Assembly: GCA_963573385.1 (NCBI GenBank)
Contig: CAUYLG010071191.1
Coordinates: forward strand, 32,994 to 96,993
Origin: Cacajao melanocephalus
Lineage: Eukaryota; Chordata; Mammalia; Primates; Pitheciidae
Direction of reading: 5' to 3'
Length of the DNA: 64,000 nucleotides
The position numbers and the translations under genes are program-made. The notes under the pieces were generated by a model. The model saw only the letters and a program-made list of their open reading frames with translations. It did no database searches and was not told where the DNA came from. Position 1 is the first letter of the stretch, and each line of letters begins with the position of its first letter. Positions 41,174 to 58,619 of this stretch are shown in pieces.

Positions 41174-41444
41174 TTTTTTTTTCTTTTTTTTTGAAATAGA
41201 GTCTCCTCTGTTACTCAGGCTGGAGTGCAGTGGTGTGATCTTGTGCAACCTCCGCCTCATGGGTTCAAGTGATTCTCCTCCCTCAGCCTCCTGAGTAGCT
41301 GGGACTACAGGCGTGCGCCATCACACCCAGCTAGTTTTTCTGTATTTTTAGTAGAGACGGGATTTGACCATACTGGTCAGGCTGGTCTCGAATTCCTGAC
41401 CTCGCGATCTACCCAACTTGGCCTCCCAGAGTGCTGAGATGACA
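41174..41444 (-). mobile_element. Alu, reverse orientation, slightly 5'-truncated
   Basis: It runs from the T-rich tail to GGCCTCCCAGAGTGCTGAGA and lacks the last ~25 bases of the left monomer. There is an internal deletion near ATCTTGTGCAACC. Confidence 0.94.
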
Positions 41445-41856
41445 CCCCTTTTTATAAAACATCCCATCGTGTTATCTCCATATAATAGGGATTAGTGACA
41501 TCAGATTTTTTGGGGGGGGAATTAATAGTGCTAATAGGGGTAGCAGTGCCATTTAAATGGGTGGCATGTTTGGATAGGTAGTTTTTCTGTTTAAAACTCC
41601 TAATAAAGTCATCAGTGGTATCCTTCCCTTCCCCACCCAAGGGCAACTGTACTGGGGATAGAGGAGAGGTGTCAGCACAAATTGCATTCGCAACATCTCA
41701 ACTTCCTTGCTCCCTGCCTGAGTGCCTCCTGACCCATAGGCTTACTATAACTAAAGATTCTTGTGTTCTCTTGATTTATCTAACACTGTAGCTGTGAAAT
41801 ATTTAGTTATCCTCATTCTCTCTTTTCTCTCTCTTTTCTAGAGCAATGATATAGGG

Positions 41857-42370
<514 letters not shown>

Positions 42371-45300
42371 TTTAACTGACTGTTTGCCCCTGCCTTGTTC
42401 TGGAGAATCTTCTGCTGTCATTAAGATAAGTAAATCCATAGTGCTATCCATCTTGGAACATTCTATGTGGACTTATCCGTATGAAAAGTAGTTTAATTAT
42501 GACAGAATGCCAGGGAGCAGTGTTCCCATTGTGTTGAATAAATGGCATCCCCACAATCACAATCTCAAATGCTAAAATCAACAAGGAAAATTCCAAGCAG
42601 CTGCCTTTATAGCTTCTGATTTGTAGGCCACATTTGAAACCACAGTTTGATTTCTCAGTCTACGACATTTTAATACATAGAGCAGGTCTTTATTAGCACA
42701 CTCTCAAGATCTTTTGTTGATCTTAGTTTGAGTTGCTCCTGAGAACAACTGCCTTCCAACATTCCCTAAATTTTTTTTAATAGCTAATTCTATTTAGAGT
42801 TGGACCAAGCCAGGAATAGCCTCCAAGTTTAGTGACCATCTTTGCAGTCATATGCAAATGATGCAATCACAAAAAGAGAGAAACTAAATTTTATGCAGGT
42901 AGATGTGAGAGACAGGTAGCTATGAATGCAAGGCTCTAGGACCTTCTGCCATGTAAAATGAGCTAAACCCTTCCCCGAAAGCCAGCCAGGAAAACATATG
43001 ATACCATTTGCAATGGTAGAATGTTGCATGCTGTTCTTCTGTAATTATAATGGCCCGATCCGTGTGGGGTGGGTGAGTCCTGCTTAACAATCGTTAATCT
43101 ACTGAGTCTTAGTATCAGTCTCCCATCTTGAGGAGCAGCAGTTCTTGGCTGGATGAGTCGGTCTTTGATTTCATTATAATAAGGATAGCTTTGTTAAAAT
43201 TCCGCTGCGCAGTGGTGCCTAAGGATTCTGGGAAAAGAAGGTTTTTCTTTTTTATTTTCCCCTTTTTTGCTCGGTGGGGATGAATTGTTTCTCTCTCTTC
43301 CATCCCCTAGGTTACTGTTTGTGCTCTCCCTTGATCTCCTGCTTGTCCCTTTATTTCTCCACGTTGTGGAAGTTTCTTTCTGTGTGACCAGGAGTCTGTT
43401 TAGCAGACCATATTGTGAGTGAAGGGCCAGCGTTTGTTGCCTGATTTTGGCAACGCCGGGCAGTCAGCTGGGATGTAATTAAGACTCTGAGAACAGGCTG
43501 TCTTCTCCACGGGAAGGGCATGTTAGATGGTGCTGGGATTTGGGGCTGTCAGTTTGGCCAAGGCTGGAGACAGAGAGCTAGGGACAGAGATATTTCCTTT
43601 CATTTATAATCCCTTTATGTACAGTGTGTGCACTTGGCAAAGTTTACATATAACCCAGTGGCTAGAGCTTACAAGCCAACGCAGTGAAATTAGCATATGT
43701 TACATGTATATTTTAGTAATATTTTAAAGCAAGTGCATATTTCCAAAGTGAATTATGCATGGATGACAGCAATAGGGTTGTGTTGCACTGGGTGTCAAAT
43801 CCCACAACTTTTTGTCGAGACTGTGGATTTTACACTAAAAAGGCAGAAAGACTAAACGAAGTAAAACAGTTTTAATTTTTAACAGTTTGGTTCGGCCCAA
43901 GGAGCCAGGCTGTGACAGATATAACTGACATTTGAATAATTGGATTAATTTAGAGAAGGGCAAATCCGGTTTTGACGGTTGTGCTTGTGTGTACGTCTTT
44001 TTTTATTATTATTTGCAGGAATGGAGTTGTGTGGTTTAAATATGCACTTTTTGTGATGCCAAGCAAATCTTGAGAAAACATCACAAAATTTATGAAATTA
44101 TCATTTAATTAGTTTGCTTTAATTTATATGTATGTATATGTGTGTGCTGATACAATATTATGCAGTCTTCATAAGTATATAAAAGAAAGTCACCATATAT
44201 ACTTGATTCAACTCTATCAGTAATAGGCATATATGCGTATTGCACATACAAGCACATTCTTTGTACACTTAGGAACTTAGTAAATCCAGTTTGAGATAAT
44301 GTGCATGACTTCATAAGAAGTATAGAAAATGTGCAGACAAGGAAGCTCGCTGTGACATTGGCAAGCCCCTTTCCTCCCCGTATCAATGTGTGGTAAAACA
44401 TCACGTGCAGAAGCACGAAAGCCTAATTTGGTATCTTGGGTATCAGTAGCCACATTCTACATGGTTGATTCCTCAGTCCTAAGTTCCTTCGGCTTCATAT
44501 GACTTTTTAAGTTTCATATATGAAGAAAATCTCAGCAAAACAAAACCAAGTACAGTAGCACCATCATAGCCACTCTCCTCCAGAAAGTCTGCTAATGAAA
44601 TACACCATCTAAAATCAGCAGGCCCAGTCTAGGACTTGTGGCAGGCAGTCTTGAATTGTGACTGTGGGCTGGCTCTAAGAGCCTTTTCCCCAGCAGGACA
44701 TTAATAGACATTAACACTCGGACAAGAAGTGTTGATGTGTGGTTTATAATGTTAGCACCCAGTTAGGCAGGTATAACACATGCTGTAGGAATCTTGTACC
44801 AACACATGTGTGTGTTGAGTCAGATTAATGAGAACCATAAAAGGAGAGACGTTACACTCGAGCTGGGAACCTCATCCTATCCTCCTTTACCAAGCAAACC
44901 AGTGCTCAGCTGGGTGGCAGTGTCCTGGTGGGCGGTTTTCAATATTAGCATAAGGAGGATGTTGGAAAGTTTTGTTTTGCTCTGCTGTTATGTGATCATG
45001 AAACCCAAACTGTTAGTCAGTGCTGCACATTAAAACTCCTTTTCATCTAGTACCGTTCAGCTCAGAGGAACGGAAACTCACAATATTCACGACTACATTG
45101 TGGGGCAAAAGTTATTATGTTCCTCTCTCAGATTTACCCGACTCTTCTTCAAGTGTTTCTGAATGATTCTGAGACACTTTCTGGTTTATTTTGTAAATGG
45201 GGCAATGAAGCATTCATGTCTCCTGACTGACTCTCCTTAGAGAATTCTCAAAGCCTTTTAAAATTGTGTGTTTTTCTGGGGCAGCCTTGAAAGTCCCAGG

Positions 45301-46415
45301 AGTGAAGTTGCCATCTGTCCTTTATATTAAAAGAATCTTCTGTATTGTATACCTGATGTGCTTGTCCCAGAGATAGATGTTGTTAATTAAAGGACAGCAT
45401 TTGTCCTTTATCTGAAATAAATCTCTTGCCTGAATAACCATTTCCCAAGCCTTAGGAAACAGGTAAGGACATTCGGCCCAGAGCCCTGATGTTTACTAAA
45501 GGTCCTTGGTCTAGTATCTGTCCCTCAGCATTCACTAGATCAGACATGTAGACTAGAAGATTACTTATTTTTTTTATGGTGGTGGGGGGCTTGTTTTCTG
45601 TTAATTCATCTACCAAGCTTATGGCCTTTTGCATGGGTGTAAGTAAATGAACATAACATATACTGTTATTGGTAGTTTGGATCTTTTTTGTGACTCTTCA
45701 CAAACAGCAAGTTCCCAGACGTTCTCACCACACTGCATCTTTATGCAATAGATGTGACAGCACGTATATCTCCAGTGTCACCTCTCTGCTACTGCACACC
45801 CTCAGTTCCTATACCTTCTGCCCCCGGGAAAAGAAAAATGCAAACATCTGCCCACAGCAAACAGAGCCAGAGTTCCGCCAGACCATAGCTAGAACATGTA
45901 TAGGGAGAAAGAACGCCTCACCCTTAACCTGCTCCATCTCTGTCTCAGGAATAGCAGAAAATACTGTATCTCTGTAATAAGGAAGAGCAGTTAGGGTAAC
46001 GTGGCTGTGAACTGCTGTCTGAAAGTGTGCTCGCCTCTGTAGTTGCTAGGCACAGAGGAGGAGGCTAGCCAGGGCCTTGCCACAGACCAACTTCAAGGGA
46101 AGAAGAAAAGAGTGCACCGGCAGAGACTCTAGACTGAGGAACACGTCCGGGGGAGGAGGCGAGATGTGGCCAGTGGTTCTTTTGGTGATAAGGAAGACCC
46201 TGAGATTGCCTGTGGTGTGGGGAGGAGAGTAGTAGATTGGACTGTAATTGTCTGGTGACCTAACGATTCAAACTAAAGCTCAAGATTGATAGGCAATGAT
46301 TACTGTTTAAAAGGGGATTCCAATTATGTACAGTTCTCCATCATCATTTTCTTCCCTTAGTCATATGGACTAGGAATTGGGCAGGTGACATACAAGAGGG
46401 AAGCCAACTTGGGTG
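42371..46415 (+). other. Unique intron 8 sequence, 4 kb without recognised repeats
   Basis: No gene or mobile element is clear. 43740-44110 includes AATAATTGGATTAATTTAG (about 43934-43952), a homeodomain-like doublet, and is a candidate conserved block. 44110-44160 is AT-rich with TATG units. Confidence 0.4.
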
Positions 46416-46429
46416 AAAAGACAACAGGG

Positions 46430-46740
46430 GCCAGGTGAGGTGGCTCACTCCTGTAATCCCAGCACTTTGGGAGGCAAAGTTGGGCAGATTACCTGAGGTC
46501 AGGAGTTCTGGACCAGCTTGCCTGACATGATGAATCCCCATCTCTACTAAAAATACAAAAATTGGCCAGTCTTGGTGGCAGGTGCCTGTAATCCCAGCTA
46601 CTCGGAAGGCTGAGGCAGGGAGAATTGCTTGAACCCAGGAGGCACAGGTTGTAGTGAGCCAAGATCGCACCATTGCACTCCAATCTGAGTGACAGAGCAA
46701 GACTCCATCTCACAAAAAAAAAGAAAAGAAAAGAAAAAGA
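46430..46740 (+). mobile_element. Alu, forward orientation
   Basis: It starts GCCAGGTGAGGTGGCTCACT, with a tail of A, AAAAG and AAAAAG units. A perfect 14-bp target-site duplication AAAAGACAACAGGG lies at 46416-46429 and 46741-46754. Confidence 0.98.
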
Positions 46741-46754
46741 AAAAGACAACAGGG

Positions 46755-47239
46755 ATGGTGGTGGCTGTGGCAAACAGGTGGGCATTTACGCTGTCTACAA
46801 GGGACAGTTGCTTCCAACTCCAAACAGTTATTACATTACAGGGATATGGGCCCAGGATTGCAAGGCTTTAGATTTTTCAGTGAAAGCTGCAAATATGAAA
46901 CTTCTTTAGTTTTCAGTGTTGGCAGATAATTCACTGTTTTAAAACAGTGCAGATAAAACTCAACTCTAGTTGGATGTAGTTTATGGGCTGCTAGTTTGCA
47001 CATACTTATATACATAATGCAGCAACATAAGTGGGAATATTCTAAATAATAAACAGACATCGTGGAAACATTTTTAAAAAATAGTAAGAAACTGAGCCCC
47101 AAACAACTATTCATGTGTTTAGATATTTCCCTTTGGGTCTTTGTTTACTGCATATACATTTTATGTACATGTTTTAAAATAGTTGTAATCATAGAAGCCT
47201 GTGATTTTCCCTTACCATTAAAAGCAGTTTCTTTATGTA
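46755..47239 (+). other. Unique intron 8 sequence
   Basis: I see nothing recognisable here. Confidence 0.45.
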
Positions 47240-47695
47240 ATTTATAATGGCTATTGGATATTCCATCAAGGAGATGTATTATAATATGCAAAATCATTTC
47301 CTTATTGTTGGACATTTAAGTTGTTTTTGATTTCACATCGTTATAAGTAATGCTGCAATTACATATTTGCTTATACTGCTTTTTCCTTATTTTGGATTAG
47401 ATCCTTAGAAAGTAAAAGGAGAATTACTAAGTCCAAAGATATGAACATTTTTATGGCTTTTGGTACATATTGCCAGATTGCTTTCCAAAAGCGTTGCACC
47501 AATTTACACTGCAATCAGCAAAGTATACATTTATCCTTGAAGTATTATTATATTTTAGAGATTTTTTTCCTTCTAAATTGGTAGGTGAAAATTGGACTTC
47601 ATTGATGTTTGAGTTTGCATTTCTTGGGGTTTTCCCATTAATCTGTCAACTAATTGTATTTGTTCTTATAACATCTGTATTTTCTAAGGTTAAAT
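47240..47695 (-). mobile_element. L1M-type ORF2 tail, antisense
   Basis: TTGGACATTTAAGTTGTTTT, AAGTAATGCTGCAATTACAT, ATTGCCAGATTGCTTTCCAA and GCACCAATTTACACTGCAAT are reverse-orientation L1 landmarks in order. It is old and frameless. Confidence 0.8.
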
Positions 47696-48257
47696 TTTGT
47701 TGAGGTTTTGTTTGCTTTGTGGGTATGTGTGTATTTTTAAAGTTCTCTTTATAACAATTGATAAAGAATTTGGGAACAGCCCCCTTGGCAAGGCCTTCTT
47801 CCAGGGGACCCCCTGTCTCAGCAGTACTGCAGCTGCCACTTTTAACTGTGTGTTAACTTGGAGTTGGGCCAGGGCCTAAGCAGGATCCCCTTCCTGAAGA
47901 GGGGCTCTTGTGTGTCTGGTGAACCACAAGCTCAGGGCTGTATCTGCCAATATGTTTTTGGCAGAGCCGTCTAATAAAATCCCATCCGCACTGTTCTATG
48001 AAATGCAATCACAAATTTGGATGATGATTACCTGATGCCATTTTTTGGTAACAGCTAATCTCCATGTCTTAGATGGCTTTTGTTCATTGCCTCCGCCTTC
48101 CCTCCTTCACCACTCTGCTTGGTGCATGTTTTAACTACAAATGATGTATAATCTGAGTTTCTTGTAGCATGGTCTAATGAAAGGCACTGAGCCAGTCATA
48201 TGGAGACAGGCGTTCTGTTATTGGCACTGCCCTTTGTTTCAGAATAGCTTATCAGCC
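47696..48257 (+). other. Unique intron 8 sequence
   Basis: I see nothing recognisable here. Confidence 0.45.
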
Positions 48258-48390
48258 ACAACAAATATTTATCCTGTGCGGAAATGCTCTTTTAGCATTC
48301 TTCATGTATTCTTGAATCTTTATTAACAGTCCTGTTAGACAGTATTATTATCCTCATTTAGATCAGGAAGCTAAGGCTCAGAGTATTGGA
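48258..48390 (-). mobile_element. MIR fragment, antisense
   Basis: CTTTTAGCATTCTTCATGTA, GTTAGACAGTATTATTATCC and AGGAAGCTAAGGCTCAGAGT follow antisense MIR order. Confidence 0.7.
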
Positions 48391-48418
48391 AATTTCCAGT
48401 ACGTCTATTAGAAAGTAT

Positions 48419-48479
48419 GATATTGGACAAGTGTTTCCAATACTTGTGTTGAAGATATTGGAAATACTTGTCCAATATC
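48419..48479. repeat. Short hairpin: 25-bp inverted repeat, 11-nt loop
   Basis: GATATTGGACAAGTGTTTCC plus AATAC (48419-48443) pairs with 48455-48479 at 23 of 25 positions across the loop TTGTGTTGAAG. Flanks do not extend the stem. Its origin is unknown, and a local inverted duplication is likely. Confidence 0.9.
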
Positions 48480-48524
48480 ACCCTTCATCTCTCTGAACTA
48501 AAAATGAGTTTCTTATTTCTAGAA

Positions 48525-48660
48525 ATCTGTCTCCCCATCTGCAAAATGGAATTGCTTCTCTTCAACTCAGAATGGTGGCATGGAACTGAAGTGATGCTGT
48601 GTATATATTAAGTTGCCTTGAGTATTGAAATCCAAGACAATAAATTGTAGTTATTAACCA
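48525..48660 (+). mobile_element. MIR fragment, sense
   Basis: TCTCCCCATCTGCAAAATGG at the MIR core position is followed by a tail ending near AATAAATTGTAGTTATTA. Confidence 0.65.
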
Positions 48661-49204
48661 GTTCACCTCTGTGGCTCTCAGCTTCTTTATTAATTAAACG
48701 TCAGGACTGAACCAGATTCATTTCATTAGTTACTTTCAGCTACGACATTTCCCCATCAGCCACAGACTCAAATGTTGGTGGAAAAAGCCTATGTGGTTCC
48801 CAGAGGCTGTGCTACTGCATGTGAAATCAGCTCTACATTTTAGGTACATCTGACCCTCTCAGCTAGTGTTCTTAAGAAGAACGTGCAAACTTTTAGGAAG
48901 GAAAAATCTCACTCTTCAGTGTCTGTAGAGAGTGCAGGGAAATTCTCTTAATGGAATAGTAGAGATACCATTGTCTGGCAGCCACTTTAAAGCCATATGG
49001 AGCTGCTTGCTTTTGGCTTTGGAGATATTGTGACCTCTTAAAATATCTTTTTCTAAAAAAGGAACACGCCTTATTTCTGTTTTTCTTTATACTTCATTCT
49101 CAGGTAGGAACTTAACCAAGGTGTTTAATAGAGAAAGTAAGGCATTGACTCAGCTCCACACAAAAATGCATTCTAGCTTGTTTTCATACATATCATTAAA
49201 AAAA
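48661..49204 (+). other. Unique intron 8 sequence with a candidate recursive splice site
   Basis: No element is recognised. A pyrimidine-rich tract ending CTCAG/GTAGGA sits at 49074-49109. Confidence 0.45.
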
Positions 49205-49216
49205 TAGGGGTTCAGG

Positions 49217-52204
<2,988 letters not shown>

Positions 52205-52400
52205 ACTCAAACAGTGAAGATTTATATTGTATTTACTACATGCCAAACGTGCTGGATGTATATGAATACATGTACTGATTATTGCAACTCTATAAGTAGG
52301 TACTATTATTACCCCTAGCCTACAGATGAAAACTTTGAGGCACAGATTGACTACGTGTCAGAACCAGGCAGCCTACCACCAGTGTCTTTGCTCTTCATCA
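52205..52400 (-). mobile_element. MIR, antisense
   Basis: ATTTACTACATGCCAAACGT, CTCTATAAGTAGGTACTATT, CAGATGAAAACTTTGAGGCA and CCAGGCAGCC follow antisense MIR order. Confidence 0.82.
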
Positions 52401-52562
52401 GGACTCTGTACTACTCTCCAAAAAAGCAAAGATCCCTGGCTTTCCCACCCCAGTGTAGTGCTTTTCACTGCAAAAATTTAATTATGTCTTTCATCTTACA
52501 TGTCTTAATGTAGTATTCCTTTCAGCTATTCTAATCAAATGTATTATTCTTTTCCTTTATAG

Positions 52563-54200
<1,638 letters not shown>

Positions 54201-54409
54201 CCTCCTACCTTCTTTGTGGGGAGAGAGTATAAATATTTCTTTGAACCATGATGAGTATAGATATTTCTTTGATCCCTTTATGAAACCTGTAATTGTCCCT
54301 TTTCATTTGGAAAGAATAAACTTTTCTTGCTCATCATTCTTTATGCATAAAACTGTAGTTTTAGTTAGTCCTGATTTATATGCGGTATTCCCCTAAAAAG
54401 AGATATTTA

Positions 54410-54628
54410 CTTTTTTTTTTTTTTTTTTTGAGACAGGGTCTCACTTTGTTGTCCAGGTTGGGGTGCAGTGGTGCAGTCATAGCTCACTGCAACCTCAAAC
54501 TCCTAGGCTCAGAGGATCTTCCCACCTGTCTCCCAGGTAGCTAGCACTATAGGCATGCACCACCATGACTGACTAATTTTTTATTTATTTTTTTGTAGAG
54601 ACAGGCATCTCACTGTATTGCCTAGGCT
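54410..54628 (-). mobile_element. AluJ-like, 5'-truncated, reverse orientation
   Basis: A T tail is followed by GAGACAGGGTCTCACTTTGT, and the copy stops at GTATTGCCTAGGCT. A perfect 9-bp target-site duplication AGATATTTA lies at 54401-54409 and 54629-54637. Confidence 0.95.
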
Positions 54629-54637
54629 AGATATTTA

Positions 54638-55149
54638 GTATGTTACGGTGAGAAACAGTAGGTTTAGAGAAGACAATATTGTTTCATTGTGTGCATGTAT
54701 GTCACCCTCGGCAAATGTCACCAATCTCAATGCACATTTTCCTTCTAAACTTGTGTATAGCCTTCTTAACACAGCACATCAAATAGCTACTACCAATTGA
54801 TTGGCACTTGAAATTTAAATGAGACCTATTTGTTTTCCCTAGTATGGAAATAGTATTCATTGGAAGCCAGGAGTCCTAAGCTTTCAGTCTCTAACTTGCA
54901 GTGTGAAACATCAAGCTATTTGAAAACTTAATGTTAGTTTCTGCAGCTATACAATGAAGAGATTAAACTGGATAATATAGTGGATTTTCTGTTCTGTTTA
55001 CGTATGCTTCTTCATTATTTCAGGGCCAAACATGAGGATTTGTAAATCTTGAATAAACTGTGTTTGTAACTTTATTATTAATATTTTGTTGTTTCCTTGT
55101 TCAGTTATATTTTTGAGATTCTAAATACATCTGCCATTTAGCTAATTCT
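54638..55149 (+). other. Unique intron 8 sequence
   Basis: I see nothing recognisable here. Confidence 0.4.
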
Positions 55150-56080
<931 letters not shown>

Positions 56081-56095
56081 TTTCCATTTTTATGG

Positions 56096-56096
56096 C

Positions 56097-56124
<28 letters not shown>
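56096..56124 (+). repeat. (TG)n microsatellite
   Basis: Fourteen uninterrupted TG units. Confidence 0.96.
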
Positions 56125-56127
<3 letters not shown>

Positions 56128-57560
56128 TTCTTGTCCTCTACATTTTCCCCTTCCTTTTGTGGCCTATACATGTTAATTGTTAACAGCTGCAGTGGCTATA
56201 AGCTCATTTTCAAAGTGTTGCTACATAATTTACAATTATACCTAACTTTGGGGACAAAATCCCAACGTGGAGGTCAGAAAGAGACCCAAAAGTCTCTGTA
56301 CATCTCGCATGACTTTACTTGCACTAACTCTGCCTTCCTAAATTACAGTCTATAATTAAGAAGTGCTAGTCTCCTGGCTAACTCTTATGGTTATTTTTGA
56401 AGCTCCTTGGATGCTTGCACCCTTCCAGAGGGCTGTTGCTTTGCCCTCCTGTAGCTCAGTTGCTTCCACAGGAAGCCTTAAGCCAAAAGCACATTGACTC
56501 ATTCAACCTGGTGTCTGGATCTTAAAACCTGGCTGCTCAGTTTATGATGCTCACCAGTAAAACACTCATGGCTCTTCTTGCCATGAAGAGAACCAGGCTT
56601 GCTTATCTTAGCTTCGTGTGTGACCTTCGTGAATCGAAATAAGAAGGTAGAACTAGTCCCACCCTTAAGTCAAGAAGAACTGGTTAGTCACGCAGTGAGG
56701 CCACATGACTCTGCTCTTTTCTACTGTCTTCTAATTGCTTCCAACTAGAATCCCTGGATTTCTCCCACACTCTTCTAGCTTGATGCTATTGGGCTCCTTT
56801 TACCAAACAATTGTGAAATTAGTAACCAGCCTCTGCTTGCTGATGAGATTGTTTGACAGCCTTTTGCTACCTGGAAACCAGAGTGGCTGCGAGAGACCCA
56901 TTATGCATTTTTCATGTTCAGTGCTAGGCAAAGAGGTTATACTCTACATGTGGACTCTAAGCTAAGGAGGCTGCCATCGGGGGAGGGAAGGGCTGAAATC
57001 CAATGCACATGCCCCTCTTCAAACCGGGGAGATTCTATTTGCCAATCAAAGGCACCTTTTTCTAATTTGCCCAGAGGTGCTGAAAAGGCTGCTGAGACCC
57101 TGCTTAACTGAGAAGCGCCGCTCCTTCCAAGCAGGTTAGGATCCAAAAAGCTGTACATAAAACCTCTTGTTTGTAAATCCAAGGTGGCATTAATCAGCCA
57201 CTGGGAGTACAATCTGTTAGGGACAGGCTTTTACTCTAGTATTTATGTTTGTTCTTATCAGTAAATCTAAACAGAAAGTTCCTAAGTAGCTTCCGTATTT
57301 AAATAGCTCAAAATACAACAGGCTTATTTGTTTAATCGCAGCATTGTTTTTCTTTCCCAAAGCAACAGTAACTGAGACAGGATTAGATGTAAAAACCATT
57401 TGTTGATACAGTTTAGAATTGTAAAATTCTGAATTTCAATAGATTCATATTATACGCAAGTATAAACAGACTGTAGCTAGTTTTCCTCAAAGAGATAGCA
57501 TGGATTCTCCACAGTATTTTTGGCCCAACAAGCCATTATTAAATGTGGAGAGAAATTTTA
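56125..57560 (+). other. Unique intron 8 sequence
   Basis: I recognise no gene or mobile element. Overlapping short ORFs at 56735-57212 on both strands show no domain. Confidence 0.45.
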
Positions 57561-57850
57561 GGCTGAGCACCATGGCTCACGCCTCTAATCTAGCATTTTG
57601 GGCGGCTGAGGCAGGAAGAGCACTTGAGGCCAGGAGTTCAAGACCAGCCTGGGTAGCATAGCAAGGCTCAGTCCATACAACCAATTTAAAAATTAGCTGG
57701 CTATGGTGGTATGTGCCTGTAGGCCCAGCTAATCAGAAGGCTGAAGCAGGAGGATCACTTGAGCCCAGGAGGTTGAAGCTGCAATAAGCCATAATTGTGC
57801 CACTGCACTCCAGCCTAGGCAGCAGAACAAGACCCCATCTCTAAAAAAAA
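57561..57850 (+). mobile_element. AluJ-like, forward orientation
   Basis: TAGGCTGAGCACCATGGCTC through AAGACCCCATCTCTAAAAAA. It is strongly diverged, consistent with an old J subfamily. Target-site duplications are not evident. Confidence 0.93.
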
Positions 57851-58007
57851 ATTGGGGGCAGAGTTCTAATGACATCCAAAGGTAAAGGCCCATATTCCCT
57901 GGTGTTCCCCAAATCATTGCAACAAAAATGCAAAGCCATGTACCCTCTAGTAATGTCAGTAAACATGAAGGAAAACCTGAAGCCTTCCTGCTTAAGAGGC
58001 ATTCTGA

Positions 58008-58608
58008 GGCCTGGCATGGTGGCTTACGCCTGTCATCCTAGCACTTTGGGAGGCCAAGCTGGGCAGATCACCAGAGGTCAGGAGTTCAAGACTAGCCTGG
58101 CCAACATGTTGAAACCCCATCTCTACTAAAAATACAAAAATTAGGGCTGAGTGCAATGACTCATACCTGTAATTTCTGCACTTTGGGAAGCCGAGGCAGG
58201 TGGATCACCTGAGGTCAGGAATTTGAGACCAGCGTGGCCAACATGATGAAACCCCATCTCTACTAAAAATACAAAATATTAGCTGGGTATGGTGGCAGGC
58301 ACCTAATCCCAGCTACTCAGGAGGCTGAGGCAGAAGAATAGCTTGAATCCGGGCGGTAGAGGTTGCAGTGAGACAAGATGGTGCCACTGCAGTCTAGCCT
58401 GGGCAACAAGAGCAAAAATCCATCTCAAAAAAAAAAATTAGCTGGGCGTGGTGACGTATGCCTGTAATTCCAGCTACTCTGGAGGCCGAGACGGTAGAAT
58501 CATTTGAACCCAGAAGGCCAAGGTTGCAGTGAGCCGAGATCGTGCCAGTTCACTCCAGCCTGGGTGACAGAGTGAGACTTTTTCTAAAAAAAAAAAAAAA
58601 AAAAAAAA
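58008..58608 (+). mobile_element. Outer Alu, forward, interrupted by a second Alu
   Basis: The left part is 58008-58144 (GGCCTGGCATGGTGGCTTAC to AAAATTAG). The right part resumes at 58442 (CTGGGCGTGGTGACGTATGC) and ends in a 23-A tail. Outer target-site duplications are GCATTCTGAG (57999-58008) and GCCATTCTAAG (58609-58619). Confidence 0.94.
58145..58432 (+). mobile_element. Inner Alu, forward, nested inside another Alu
   Basis: It is complete from GGCTGAGTGCAATGACTCAT to CCATCTC plus an A tail. It is flanked by AAAAATTAG on both sides (58136-58144 and about 58433-58441), the target duplicated from the outer Alu's A-rich linker. Confidence 0.95.
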
Positions 58609-58619
58609 GCCATTCTAAG

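Noticed and set aside
54225..54275. Imperfect tandem repeat (GAGTATAAATATTTCTTTGA and GAGTATAGATATTTCTTTGA, 28-bp period)
   Set aside because: Fewer than two copies in AT-rich DNA; a trivial local duplication without functional implication.
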